DNA of 64,000 bases from an uncultured Collinsella sp. (GCA_900541875.1 UQLF01000009.1:24194-88193); one strand, 5' to 3'. Shown: positions 49,190 through 57,793, counted from the stretch's first letter. Notes: generated by a model from the letters alone, not told the origin. Program-made: numbers and translations.

Positions 49190-50251
49190 ATGGAGAGGAT
49201 ACTCGGCGTTAATCTCTCTGGCTGGTTTATTCCCGAGCCTTGGGTGACCCCGTCGCTATACGCGGCGACCGGTGCATCCAACGCGGCCGAGCTGCAGGAG
49301 GCCATGGGCACCGCCGCCTATAACGAGCGCATGCGCCGTCATTACGAGACGTTTGTGAGTGAGGACGATTTTCGCCGCATGGCGCAGATCGGTCTCAATG
49401 CCGTGCGTCTGCCGGTGCCCTGGTATGCCTTTGGTTCGCAGGAGTCCGATGCGTCCTACATCTCGGTTGTCGACTACATTGACCGTGCGATTGAGTGGGC
49501 TGCCAAGTACGACATCCGCGTGCTGCTCGATCTGGCAACTGTGCCCGGTGGCCAGGGCGATTCCAACGATTCGCCCACCACGCCGGAGGCTGTTGCCGAG
49601 TGGCATTCGTCCACCAACGGTCGTCATGTCGCACTCGACGTGCTCGAGCGCCTGGCCGATCGTTACGGCGAGGCCGAAAGCCTGCTGGGCATTGAGCTGC
49701 TGGATACGCCGCAGATGAGTGTCCGCAAGAGCCTCTTTACCATGACGGATGGCATTCCGGCCCACTACCTGCGCAACTTCTATCGCGATGCCTACGAGCT
49801 CGTCCGTTCGTATATGCCCGAGGATAAGATCGTCGTCTTCTCGTCGTCGGGGCATCCCAGCGAGTGGAAGCATTTTATGCGCGGCGCTAAGTACAAGAAC
49901 GTCTACATGGACCTTCACCTGTACCATTACCGTGACGAGTATGCGCTCGACATCACGAGCCCCCGCGGGCTGACGACGGCGATTTCGCGTAACAAGCGCG
50001 AGCTTAAAGAAGCGATCTCGACTGGGTTCCCCGTGCTGGTGGGCGAATGGTCGGGCGCGGCGATCTTTGCCAACTCGTCGGTTACGCCCGAGGGCCGCAA
50101 TGCCTACGAGCGCGTGTTTATCGCCAACCAGCTGGCTTCGTTTGCGCCGGCTGCCGGTTGGTTCTTCCAAACGTGGAAGACCGAGAAGCGCATTGCAGCA
50201 TGGGACGCCCGCGCGGCACTCGGTACGCTCGAGCGCGGCATGATTGAATAG
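49190..50251 (+). CDS. GH5-like glycoside hydrolase lacking the acid/base Glu
   Basis: 353 aa from ATG 49190 (AAGGGGG upstream); no signal peptide. The TIM-barrel pattern is that of GH5 exo-beta-glucanase-type proteins: LGVNLSGWFIPEPW, MAQIGLNAVRLPVPWYAF, MDLHLYHY, and nucleophile Glu286 in PVLVGEWSGAAIF. But the acid/base motif NEP reads DTP (IELLDTP, 172-174), and the usual His in the DLHG loop is Ala (LLDLATVPG). Either catalysis differs or the protein binds sugar without cutting. It ends 6 bp before rsmI, so probably co-transcribed. Confidence 0.8.
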   Translation: MERILGVNLSGWFIPEPWVTPSLYAATGASNAAELQEAMGTAAYNERMRRHYETFVSEDDFRRMAQIGLNAVRLPVPWYAFGSQESDASYISVVDYIDRAIEWAAKYDIRVLLDLATVPGGQGDSNDSPTTPEAVAEWHSSTNGRHVALDVLERLADRYGEAESLLGIELLDTPQMSVRKSLFTMTDGIPAHYLRNFYRDAYELVRSYMPEDKIVVFSSSGHPSEWKHFMRGAKYKNVYMDLHLYHYRDEYALDITSPRGLTTAISRNKRELKEAISTGFPVLVGEWSGAAIFANSSVTPEGRNAYERVFIANQLASFAPAAGWFFQTWKTEKRIAAWDARAALGTLERGMIE

Positions 50252-50257
50252 GTTGAT

Positions 50258-51136
50258 ATGACGCAAAACAGCGCCCATACGGGCAAGCTCTATGTGGTCG
50301 GCACGCCCATCGGCAACCTGGGCGACCTGTCCCCACGCGTTGGCGAGGCGTTTGCCGCCGCCGATGCCATCTGCTGCGAAGACACGCGTGTGACGTCAAA
50401 GCTGCTGACGCACCTGGGCATTTCCAAGCCGCTTGTCCGTTGCGACGAGAATGTGATCGCCAGCCGCGCCACCGGCCTGGTCGACCGTCTGCTGGCGGGG
50501 GAGACCCTCGCCTTTGCCTCGGACGCCGGCATGCCGAGCGTGTCCGATCCCGGCCAGGCGCTGGTCGAGGCGGCGCGTGAGGCCGATGTGCCCGTCGAAG
50601 TTGTTCCCGGGCCCTCTGCTTGCGTCACGGCGCTCGTTTCGTCCGGCATTCCCTGCGAACATTTTTTCTTCGAGGGCTTTTTGGGTCGAAAGCGCGGCGA
50701 CCGCGTGCGCCGTTTGCAGCGCCTTGCCGTGGTTCCCGGTGCACTCATCTTCTACGAGTCTCCACATCGCATCGTGGCGACGCTCGAGGCTGTGGCAGAG
50801 GTTTTTCCCCAGCGTGAGGTTGCCGTCTGCCGCGAACTCACCAAGCTGCACGAGGAGGTCTTGCGCGGGCCCGCCGCCCAGCTCGCCGAGGAGCTGCGTG
50901 CTCGCGGCGAGGTGAAGGGCGAGATTGCGCTGGTCATCGCGCCGCCGAGCGAGGACGAGGAGGCCGGTATCGTGCCGGTTGGCGCCGCGGCAGCGGATCC
51001 CGACGAGGCCCTGCGCGAGGATATCCGCGCCGCGCTCGAGGAGGGGGAGCCCGCGTCTGCGGTGGCCAAGCGCCTGTCTCAGAAGTATTCGCGCCGCAAG
51101 CGCGATGTCTATGCCATGGTGCTCGATATGCAATAG
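50258..51136 (+). CDS. rsmI: 16S rRNA 2'-O-ribose C1402 methyltransferase RsmI
   Basis: 292 aa. Methylates the ribose of C1402 in the decoding centre. Starts with the tetrapyrrole-methylase fold signature KLYVVGTPIGNLGDLSPR, then CEDTRVTSKLLTHLGI, DAGMPSVSDPGQALV, GFLGRKRGDR and YESPHRI. A C-terminal helical tail (about 245-292) is present. The start is 6 bp after the GH5-like stop, with no strong RBS of its own. Confidence 0.95.
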   Translation: MTQNSAHTGKLYVVGTPIGNLGDLSPRVGEAFAAADAICCEDTRVTSKLLTHLGISKPLVRCDENVIASRATGLVDRLLAGETLAFASDAGMPSVSDPGQALVEAAREADVPVEVVPGPSACVTALVSSGIPCEHFFFEGFLGRKRGDRVRRLQRLAVVPGALIFYESPHRIVATLEAVAEVFPQREVAVCRELTKLHEEVLRGPAAQLAEELRARGEVKGEIALVIAPPSEDEEAGIVPVGAAAADPDEALREDIRAALEEGEPASAVAKRLSQKYSRRKRDVYAMVLDMQ

Positions 51137-51205
51137 ATGGAGGATATCCAGCCCTTGCGCTAGAATCATCCCCTGTATGCAACGTTTTTCTGGAGGACAA
51201 ACCCC

Positions 51206-52807
51206 ATGGATCAAAGCAAGCCTTCGTTCTTTATCACGACGCCCATCTACTACGTCAACGCCGATCCGCACCTGGGCACGGCTTATTCCACCATCATCGC
51301 CGATGTTCAGGCTCGCTATCGTCGCTCCGCCGGCTATAACGTCAAGTTCCTGACCGGCATGGACGAGCACGGCGAGAAGGTCGCCGAGGCCGCAGCCAAG
51401 CATGGCATGACGCCGCAGGAGTGGACCGACAGCCAGGCTCCGCACTTCAAAGAGCTTTGGAGCAAGCTCGAGATTTCCAACGACGACTTCATCCGCACCA
51501 CCGAGCCGCGCCAGCATCATGCCGTGCAGTACCTGTGGGAGCGCATGAAGGAGTCCGGTTACCTGTATAAGGGCAGCTACGACGGTTGGTATTGCGTGCC
51601 TGACGAGACCTACTTCACTGATACGCAGGTCCAGAAGGGCGACGAGGAGTACGGCAGCGTCGGCCAGCACCTGTGCCCCGACTGCCACCGTCCGCTTGAG
51701 CGCGTGCAGGAGGAGTCCTACTTCTTTAAGCTTTCCGCTTTCCAGGACAAGCTGCTCAAGCTTTATGACGAGCACCCCGACTTTGTCGAGCCCGCGTTCC
51801 GCATGAACGAGGTGCGCAGCTTTGTCGAGGGCGGCCTTAACGACCTTTCCGTGAGCCGCACGAGCTTTGACTGGGGCATTCAGGTCCCGTTTGACGAGGG
51901 TCACGTGACCTACGTGTGGTTCGATGCGCTGCTCAACTATATGACGGCCGTCGGCTACGGTGTCGACACCGACGAGGCGCGTGCCGAGCTGGCCTATCGC
52001 TGGCCCGCGCAGTTCCACATCGTGGGTAAGGACATCATCCGCTTCCACTGCGTCATTTGGCCCGCCATGCTCATGGCCATCGGCGAGGCTCTGCCCGAGC
52101 ACGTCTTTGCCCACGGCTTCCTGACCGTGCGCAATGCCGAGACCGGCAAGGCCGAGAAGATGTCCAAGAGCCGTGGCAACGCTATCGCTCCGCAGGACGT
52201 TATCGACATGTTGGGCGTTGAGGGCTATCGCTACTACTTCATGACCGACGTCGTCCCCGGCACCGACGGTGCCATCAGCTTCGATCGCATGGAGCAGGTC
52301 TACAACGCCGACCTGGCCAACAGCTGGGGCAACCTTATCTCGCGTTCGCTCAACATGAGCGGCAAGTACTTTGACGGTTGCGCGCCCGCCAAGCCCGCGT
52401 CGTTCGATGCGTTCGACAACCCGCTGGCAAAGATTGCCGACGGTTTGGTCGAGCGCTACATGGCCAAGATGGACGTGCTCGATTACGGTGGAGCCAAGGA
52501 CGAGGTCATGGAGCTCATCCACGCCGCCAACCACTACATCGAGGACTCCGAGCCTTGGGCACTTGCCAAGGACGAGGCCAAGGCTGACGAGCTGGCGTTT
52601 GTGATCTACAACCTGCTCGAGGCCATCCGCATTGCCGCTCACCTGCTGATGCCGCTCATGCCCCAGACTTCTGCCGAGGCTCTGCGCCGCCTGTCCTGCG
52701 AGGACGAGGCCGCGAGCGACGACCTCAAGGGCATTTGCGCTTGGGGCCTGCTTGCTGGTGGTCAGCCCGTCGAGAAGGGCGATCCGCTGTTCCCGCGTCT
52801 GGCGTAG
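51206..52807 (+). CDS. metG: Methionyl-tRNA synthetase
   Basis: 533 aa. Class I enzyme: HIGH-type motif in TPIYYVNADPHLGTAYSTI and KMSKS at 318-322. A zinc knuckle is reduced to CPDC (HLCPDCHRPLE). An anticodon-binding helical domain (about 370-510) is present, but there is no C-terminal tRNA-binding/dimerisation domain, which fits the short bacterial form. TGGAGG precedes ATG 51206. A TAGAAT box at about 51162 may be its -10. Confidence 0.96.
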   Translation: MDQSKPSFFITTPIYYVNADPHLGTAYSTIIADVQARYRRSAGYNVKFLTGMDEHGEKVAEAAAKHGMTPQEWTDSQAPHFKELWSKLEISNDDFIRTTEPRQHHAVQYLWERMKESGYLYKGSYDGWYCVPDETYFTDTQVQKGDEEYGSVGQHLCPDCHRPLERVQEESYFFKLSAFQDKLLKLYDEHPDFVEPAFRMNEVRSFVEGGLNDLSVSRTSFDWGIQVPFDEGHVTYVWFDALLNYMTAVGYGVDTDEARAELAYRWPAQFHIVGKDIIRFHCVIWPAMLMAIGEALPEHVFAHGFLTVRNAETGKAEKMSKSRGNAIAPQDVIDMLGVEGYRYYFMTDVVPGTDGAISFDRMEQVYNADLANSWGNLISRSLNMSGKYFDGCAPAKPASFDAFDNPLAKIADGLVERYMAKMDVLDYGGAKDEVMELIHAANHYIEDSEPWALAKDEAKADELAFVIYNLLEAIRIAAHLLMPLMPQTSAEALRRLSCEDEAASDDLKGICAWGLLAGGQPVEKGDPLFPRLA

Positions 52808-52850
52808 AGACCGCGCGAGCGCCATATCGGCAATTTGCTGTTTAGCTGTA

Positions 52851-52885
52851 AGGGCATGGCCGCCACGGTCCATGCCCTTTTGTTT
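52851..52885 (+). terminator. Intrinsic terminator of metG
   Basis: AAGGGCATGG (52851-52860), 10-nt loop, CCATGCCCTT (52871-52880), then TTGTTT. Confidence 0.88.
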
Positions 52886-52917
52886 CAAGACGCCGCCATC
52901 ATGCTAAGGAGGCAACC

Positions 52918-53778
52918 ATGACAACTTCGCCTTTGGCAAACCCCACGGCCACCAGGGAGCTGCTAGAGGAGTTTGGCCTTGCGACTAAGCATCGCCTGGG
53001 CCAGAACTTTCTAATCGACAATCATGTGATCGAGCGTATCTGCGAGCTTGCCGAGCTTGCAGGTGACGAGCGCGTACTCGAGGTGGGTCCGGGTTGCGGC
53101 ACGTTGACACTTGCGTTGCTGCAGGAGGCGGCGTGCGTTACGTCGATCGAGGCCGATCCCGAGCTTGAGCCGGTGCTTGACGCCCACGCCGCCGACTATG
53201 CCAACTTCCGCTTTATCATGGGCGATGCGCTCAAGGTGGGCCCGGGGCAGATTGAGCAGGCCGCCGGCGGCGAGCCCACGGTATTTGTCGCGAACTTGCC
53301 CTATAACGTGGCGGCGACGATCATTTTGCAATTTTTCCAGACGATGCCGGCGCTCAAGCGTGCCGTCGTCATGGTGCAAAAGGAGGTTGCCGATCGCATT
53401 GCCGCAGTGCCGGGCAACAAGACCTATGGCGGCTATACGGCAAAGCTCGGCCTGTATGCGCAGGTGACGGGCCGCTTTGAGGTGCCGCCGCGCTGCTTTA
53501 TGCCGGCGCCGCATGTGGACTCGGCCGTCGTGCGTATTGACCGCGTTGACGGCGTGGTACCCGAAGGACTCGATCGCGAATTTGTGGCCCGCGTGATTGA
53601 TGCTGCATTTGCCCAGCGTCGCAAGACCATCCGCAATTCCATGAGCGCCAACGGCTTTGCCAAGGACGTGCTCGATGCCGCCTTTGAGGCTTGCGGTATC
53701 GCACCCACCACGCGCGCCGAGACGCTTGATGTTGCTGACTTTGTCCGTCTGGCCCAGGAGCTAATCCATGATGCCTAA
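52918..53778 (+). CDS. rsmA: 16S rRNA dimethyladenosine transferase RsmA (KsgA)
   Basis: 286 aa. Dimethylates A1518 and A1519 late in 30S assembly. Motifs: KHRLGQNFLIDNHVIERI at the start, SAM site VLEVGPGCGTLTLALL, catalytic VANLPYNVAATII, and the C-terminal helical domain with AFAQRRKTIRNSMS. AAGGAGG is 5-6 nt before ATG 52918. The next gene starts inside its 3' end (11-nt overlap). Confidence 0.97.
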   Translation: MTTSPLANPTATRELLEEFGLATKHRLGQNFLIDNHVIERICELAELAGDERVLEVGPGCGTLTLALLQEAACVTSIEADPELEPVLDAHAADYANFRFIMGDALKVGPGQIEQAAGGEPTVFVANLPYNVAATIILQFFQTMPALKRAVVMVQKEVADRIAAVPGNKTYGGYTAKLGLYAQVTGRFEVPPRCFMPAPHVDSAVVRIDRVDGVVPEGLDREFVARVIDAAFAQRRKTIRNSMSANGFAKDVLDAAFEACGIAPTTRAETLDVADFVRLAQELIHDA

Positions 53779-54685
53779 TGCCGAACGCGTGACGTTTACC
53801 AAGAAAAAGAAGACGGTTGCTTGTCCCGTGCCCTTGGCACCGCTTGCCGACACGCATGCGCATCTGCTTTCGTTCTGGGGCAAGGATGTGCCTGAGACGC
53901 TCGTGCGTGCCAAGGCGGCGGGCGTCGACCTGTTGGTGACGATGTTCGACCCCATCGCTGATAAACGCAGTGTGACGGACTATAGCGACTGGCTGACGCG
54001 CGAGATTCTGCCGATGCAGGATATCCCGCAGATCAAGTATCTTGCCGGCGTGCATCCGTATGGCGCGCCGGACTATGCCGACGACGTTCACGCACAGGTC
54101 GTTGCCGCACTCGATGATCCCTTATGCGCCGGTATTGGCGAAATCGGCCTGGACTACCACATGGACTATGACGACGATATCGCGCCGGCACCCCATAACG
54201 TGCAGATTGACTGCATGGCGCGCCAGCTCGAGCTTGCCGTGTGCCGTAACGTGCCGGTGGAGCTACATCTGCGTCACGAGGACACGGACCAGGAGCGTAC
54301 CTCGCACGTGGACGCCTACAACGTGCTTCGTGAGGTGGGCGTGCCCCAGGCCGGTTGTGTGCTGCACTGCTTTGGCGAGGACCGCGCCACGATGGAGCGC
54401 TTTGTGGAGCTGGGCTGCTATATCGCCTATGGTGGTGCGGCCACCTTTAAGCGCAACGACGACGTGCGCGAGGCATTTGCGGCAACCCCACTCGATCGAA
54501 TTTTGTTCGAGACGGATTGCCCGTATATGGCTCCGGAGCCCATCCGCGGTCTTGAATGCGAGCCCGCAATGATCTCCATTACGGCAAACGCGCTGGTCAA
54601 CGACCGTGTCGATCGTACCGGCGAGGATGCTGAGGCAATCGCGCGAGCAGCTTGGGAAAATGCCTGCAAACTTTTTCAAAAATAG
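53768..54685 (+). CDS. tatD: TatD family metal-dependent hydrolase
   Basis: 305 aa from ATG 53768, with AGGAG 7 nt upstream inside rsmA. TIM-barrel DNase-like hydrolase: metal ligands in LADTHAHLLSF, GIGEIGLDYHMD, VELHLRHEDTD, VLHCFGE, and LFETDCPYMAPEP. The YcfH/TatD branch is often encoded next to rsmA and metG, as here. An N-terminal extension of about 35 residues (VTFTKKKKTVACPVPLAPLA) precedes the barrel. Probably 3'-5' nuclease activity; substrate not set by sequence. Confidence 0.92.
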   Translation: MMPNAERVTFTKKKKTVACPVPLAPLADTHAHLLSFWGKDVPETLVRAKAAGVDLLVTMFDPIADKRSVTDYSDWLTREILPMQDIPQIKYLAGVHPYGAPDYADDVHAQVVAALDDPLCAGIGEIGLDYHMDYDDDIAPAPHNVQIDCMARQLELAVCRNVPVELHLRHEDTDQERTSHVDAYNVLREVGVPQAGCVLHCFGEDRATMERFVELGCYIAYGGAATFKRNDDVREAFAATPLDRILFETDCPYMAPEPIRGLECEPAMISITANALVNDRVDRTGEDAEAIARAAWENACKLFQK

Positions 54686-54717
54686 TTCTTGCGTTCGCGA
54701 TGGCGCTCCGTTATTCT
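54666..54717 (+). promoter_or_regulatory. tRNA-Leu promoter with UP element
   Basis: CAAACTTTTTCAAAAATA (54667-54684, overlapping the tatD end), then TTGCGT (54689-54694), 17 bp, TATTCT (54712-54717). Confidence 0.75.
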
Positions 54718-54728
54718 AATTCCTGCAC

Positions 54729-54815
54729 GCGGGCGTGGCGGAATTGGCAGACGCGTACGGTTCAGGTCCGTATGGGGGCAACCCCATGAAGGTTCAAGTC
54801 CTTTCGCCCGCACCA
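54729..54815 (+). tRNA. tRNA-Leu (CAG), CCA encoded
   Basis: Class II tRNA with a long variable arm (TGGGGGCAACCCCA). Acceptor GCGGGCG/CGCCCGC, anticodon stem TACGG/CCGTA around TTCAGGT (anticodon CAG), T-arm AAGGTTCAAGTCCTT, discriminator A54812 and encoded CCA. Confidence 0.97.
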
Positions 54816-55029
54816 TTGAATGAAAGAGCTCCCAGCAATGGGAGCTTTTTTTGTTATGGGCCCATCACAGGGACTTGAACCTGCGAAGGAGCGAGCGTAA
54901 AGAAAACGCGGAGCGTTTTTAGCGAGCTGGCGAGGACGCCGGCAGGCGGCCGAAGCCGGTGCGGATACGCGGACGTCCTTTCGCCCGCACCATTAAATGA
55001 AAGAGCTCCCAGCAATGGGGGCTTTTTTG
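54798..55029 (+). repeat. tRNA-Leu downstream duplication composite
   Basis: The tRNA 3' end plus terminator (from GTCCTTTCGCCCGCACCATT, 54798) recurs from 54975, step 177, with few changes; both end in GAGCTCCCAGCAATGGG-T tract terminators. Between them lie an inverted T-arm word GGACTTGAACCT (54871-54882) and the core hairpin AAAACGCGGAGCGTTTTT (54903-54920), then GC-rich stems. No gene in this 276-bp gap. Confidence 0.88.
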
Positions 55030-55091
55030 ATATGCACGATCTCCTTGGACGGGTATCCTAGTGCCAACGTGTGCCTATCAGAGGAGAGACC

Positions 55092-56030
55092 ATGCTGTTG
55101 TCCGGAATCATTGCCGCCCTTACGAGTCTTCTGCTTCCCATCATCATTTTGTTGCTGCTGCTCCCCAACGCCTGCTATGTCGTTGAACAACAGCATGCCG
55201 TGATCATCGAGCGTCTGGGCAAGTTTAACCGCATCGTCAACGCGGGCTTCCACATGAAGGTGCCCGTGATCGACCGCAAGGCCGCTACGGTGAGTCTGCG
55301 CACCATGAAAAACGGTTTTGACATCGACGTTAAGACTCAGGACAACGTGACCATCGGCCTTGAGGTCTCTGCTCAGTACCACGTGAGCTATGACATGGGC
55401 GCCGGCCCGGCAGATTCGGGCATCTACAAGAGCTACTATATGCTGCAGGAGCCCGTCGACCAGATGCGTGACTTCATCACCGACGCCCTGCGCTCTTCGA
55501 TTCCCGTCTACACACTCGATGAGGTTTTTGCCAAGAAGGATGACATCGCCAAGGATGTCAACGCTACCGTGTCCGAGCAGATGGCCGCCTACGGCTTCAC
55601 CCTCGTGTCGACGCTCATCACCAAAATTGCACTGCCGACCGAGGTTGAGAACTCCATGAACGACATCAACGCCGCCCAGCGCAAGCGCGCTGCGGCACAG
55701 GAGCTCGCTGAGGCAGACCGCATCAAGCGCGTCACCGAGGCGACCGCCGAGGCTGAGGCTATGGAAAAGGCGGGCGAGGGCATCGCCAACCAGCGCAAGG
55801 CCATCGCGCTGGGTATCAAAGATTCGCTCGAGATCATCCAGGAGACGGGTGTCGGCAGTGACGAGGCCAACCAACTGTTCATGTTTACGCAGTGGTCCGA
55901 GATGATGACGGAGTTCGCTCGCACGGGTAAAACCTCGACGGTCGTGCTGCCGAGCGACTTTTCGCAGTCGGCCTCTATGTTCGAGCAGATGCTGGCTGCC
56001 GGTAAGGTTCAGAACGAGTCAAAGGAGTAG
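55092..56030 (+). CDS. SPFH/Band 7 membrane protein (stomatin-like)
   Basis: 312 aa from ATG 55092, with GAGGAG 5-6 nt upstream. N-terminal membrane segment (about 3-28, LSGIIAALTSLLLPIIILLLLLPNA), then the SPFH domain (about 30-200: VVEQQHAVIIERLGKFNRIVNAGFHMKVPVIDR) and a coiled-coil tail rich in Ala/Glu (about 200-270: NAAQRKRAAAQELAEADRIKRVTEATAEAEAME). Such proteins form cage-like assemblies at membrane microdomains. No NfeD or protease partner is adjacent. It is 6 bp from rlmH, so likely one transcript. Confidence 0.92.
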   Translation: MLLSGIIAALTSLLLPIIILLLLLPNACYVVEQQHAVIIERLGKFNRIVNAGFHMKVPVIDRKAATVSLRTMKNGFDIDVKTQDNVTIGLEVSAQYHVSYDMGAGPADSGIYKSYYMLQEPVDQMRDFITDALRSSIPVYTLDEVFAKKDDIAKDVNATVSEQMAAYGFTLVSTLITKIALPTEVENSMNDINAAQRKRAAAQELAEADRIKRVTEATAEAEAMEKAGEGIANQRKAIALGIKDSLEIIQETGVGSDEANQLFMFTQWSEMMTEFARTGKTSTVVLPSDFSQSASMFEQMLAAGKVQNESKE

Positions 56031-56036
56031 ACACGC

Positions 56037-56507
56037 GTGAAATACACCGTCGTTTGCGTCGGTAAGCTCAAGGAGCGCTTTTGGAAGGACGCGTGCGCTG
56101 AGTACACCAAGCGCCTAGGTGCCTATGCCAAGGTTGATATCCGCGAGGTGGCCGATATCGACCCGGCTAAGGCGGGCGGCGTGGATGCCGCGCGCGACAA
56201 GGAGGGGGCGGCGATTCTTGCTGCCTTGCCGTCTCGAGCGCATGTGATCCTGCTGGCTATTGAGGGTAAAGAGCGCTCGAGCGAGGAGTTTTCGGCGCGG
56301 CTCGATGATCTTATGCTGCGTGGTAACAGCGACATCGCCTTTGTGATTGGCGGATCGGACGGCGTGAGCGATGACGTGCGCGCACGAGCCGACGAGATGC
56401 TCAGCTTTGGACGCATTACCTTGCCGCATAACTTGGCGCGCGTGGTGCTGCTAGAGCAGATTTACCGTGCCTGCAAGATCAGCCGTGGCGAGCCGTATCA
56501 CAAATAG
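56037..56507 (+). CDS. rlmH: 23S rRNA pseudouridine-1915 N3-methyltransferase RlmH
   Basis: 156 aa from GTG 56037, AAAGGAG about 9 nt upstream in the end of the SPFH gene. SPOUT-fold enzyme acting on helix 69 of 23S rRNA. Family blocks: VCVGKLKERFWKDACAEYTKRL, IAFVIGGSDGVSDDV and the C-terminal knot LPHNLARVVLLEQIYRACKI. Complete, ending EPYHK as in most RlmH. Confidence 0.95.
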   Translation: MKYTVVCVGKLKERFWKDACAEYTKRLGAYAKVDIREVADIDPAKAGGVDAARDKEGAAILAALPSRAHVILLAIEGKERSSEEFSARLDDLMLRGNSDIAFVIGGSDGVSDDVRARADEMLSFGRITLPHNLARVVLLEQIYRACKISRGEPYHK

Positions 56508-56580
56508 GTCGGCAATACGAAACAATGGCGTGGGACAATACCTTTCGTTTTGAGGAATGTGTCTGAAAGGACTATGCGAT

Positions 56581-57351
56581 ATGAAGATTGGATTTGTCGG
56601 TTTTGGCAATATGGCGAGCGCTATGGCTGATGGCTGGATCGCTGCCGGTGTAGCTGCGAGCGACATGTGCGCCTGCGCGGGTCGCTACGACGCACTGGTT
56701 GAGCGCTGCAAGGCGCGCGGCATGGTCGCCTGCCACGATGCCGCCGAGGTTGTCGCCGCATCCGATATCGTGGTCGCTGCGGTCAAACCGTACATGATCG
56801 AGAAGATATTCGCCCCACTCAAGGATGCTCTTGCCAAAAAGGTCGTTCTGTCGGTTGCCTGGACTTGGGACAGTGCCAAGTGGGAGCAGGTCCTGCCGGG
56901 CGTCGCGCATATCTCGACGGTGCCCAACACACCGGTTTCGGTGGGCGAGGGCGTCATCGCCTGCGAGAAGGCTTCCACGCTTAGTGATGAGCAGAGCGCA
57001 GTGGTGCTTGATCTGCTTGGCAAGCTCGGTGCGGTGGTCGAGCTCGATACGAGCCTGCTGTTCGTGGGCGGCACGGTGGGTGGTTGCGCTCCGGCATTTG
57101 TCGCTATGGCAATCGAGGCCCTGGGCGATGCGGCGGTCAAGCACGGTATCCCGCGTGCCGATGCCTATCGCATTGTGAGCCAGATGGTGCTGGGTACGGC
57201 AAAGCTGCAGCTTGCAACTGGCCAGCATCCTGCGGCGATGAAGGATGCCGTATGCTCGCCCGGTGGCGCCACCATCAAGGGCGTCGTTGCGCTCGAGGAC
57301 GCCGGCATGCGCAGTGCCCTGGTCAAGGCAATCGACGCAACTCTCCAGTAA
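56581..57351 (+). CDS. proC: Pyrroline-5-carboxylate reductase
   Basis: 256 aa from ATG 56581 (MKIGFVGFGNMASAMADGW); AAAGGA lies 9 nt upstream. Last step of proline synthesis using NAD(P)H. Rossmann motif GFGNMASAM, AVKPYMI in the cofactor domain, and the C-terminal dimerisation domain with GGCAPAFVAMAIEALGDAAVKHG and the substrate loop CSPGGATIKGV. Complete. Followed at once by the dispersed element and a strong hairpin. Confidence 0.94.
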   Translation: MKIGFVGFGNMASAMADGWIAAGVAASDMCACAGRYDALVERCKARGMVACHDAAEVVAASDIVVAAVKPYMIEKIFAPLKDALAKKVVLSVAWTWDSAKWEQVLPGVAHISTVPNTPVSVGEGVIACEKASTLSDEQSAVVLDLLGKLGAVVELDTSLLFVGGTVGGCAPAFVAMAIEALGDAAVKHGIPRADAYRIVSQMVLGTAKLQLATGQHPAAMKDAVCSPGGATIKGVVALEDAGMRSALVKAIDATLQ

Positions 57352-57397
57352 AACCTGCCATTTAGGGACAGGTTTATTTTGGCAGGTTTTTCCTGCG
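57352..57397 (+). repeat. Dispersed element, copy 2
   Basis: AACCTGCCATTTAGGGACAG and TTTATTTTGGCAGGTTTT match copy 1 (6286), starting 1 bp after the proC stop; the last 10 bp diverge. Perfect AACCTGCCA...TGGCAGGTT end pairing. Confidence 0.8.
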
Positions 57398-57416
57398 GTT
57401 TTGTCGCATGTACGAA

Positions 57417-57457
57417 AAGCGCCCCGCAACTGGCTCAATTCCAGTTGCGGGGCGCTT
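57417..57457. terminator. Bidirectional terminator between proC and the small membrane gene
   Basis: A perfect 17-bp stem AAGCGCCCCGCAACTGG (57417-57433) with its complement (57441-57457) and 7-nt loop, framed by two oppositely oriented copies of the dispersed element. Confidence 0.85.
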
Positions 57458-57458
57458 G

Positions 57459-57510
57459 CGTTTGCCCAGATAAAACCGACCAAAATAAACCTGGCCCTTT
57501 TTGGCAGGTT
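57459..57510 (-). repeat. Dispersed element, copy 3 (inverted)
   Basis: Read on the minus strand it begins AACCTGCCAAAAAGGGCCAG and ends TCTGGGCAAACG, the closest match to copy 1. It abuts and overlaps by 2 bp the stop codon of the 57-aa gene. Confidence 0.82.
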
Positions 57511-57682
57511 AGTCCCAGAAGCTGTCTTCCTCATCCTCGGACTTGGGCCCGCGGTCGACGTACATCTTATGGGTGCGCTTCTCCATTACAAAGGCAAGAA
57601 TCGCAAATAACAGGATGCCGCCGGCGAAAAGGATGGCAAAACCGGTGCGGGTGCCAAACAAAAAGGAAAAAACTGCGTCCAT
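57509..57682 (-). CDS. Small single-pass membrane protein, 57 aa
   Basis: 57 aa from ATG 57682, with AAGAAGG 7 nt upstream. One hydrophobic helix (about 5-34: FSFLFGTRTGFAILFAGG, then ILLFAILAFVMEK), a short basic stretch (KRTHKMYVDR) and an acidic C-terminus ending EDEEDSFWD. No family recognised. The codon pattern, strong RBS and clean membrane/tail layout support a real gene. Divergent from serS. Confidence 0.68.
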   Translation of the reverse strand: MDAVFSFLFGTRTGFAILFAGGILLFAILAFVMEKRTHKMYVDRGPKSEDEEDSFWD

Positions 57683-57793
57683 TGGGTGCCTTCTTGCGTA
57701 GTTGAGTTGGGTCGTAAACGCTCATAAGTATATACTTGCCCATACATGTACAAGGTTGCAACCTAAATGGAATGTATATCGCCGGAGGATCTA

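Noticed and set aside
48774..49212. Frames through the three hairpin units after tRNA-Phe
   Set aside because: Codon pattern is periodic with the 63-bp repeat and no start has an RBS; the GH5-like gene starts only at 49190.
49190..49300. Secretion signal on the GH5-like protein
   Set aside because: The first 30 residues are part of the barrel (LGVNLSGWFIPEPW) with no basic-hydrophobic leader.
57682..57793. T-box before serS
   Set aside because: The 111-bp gap is too short and lacks the T-box sequence, unlike the pheS leader.
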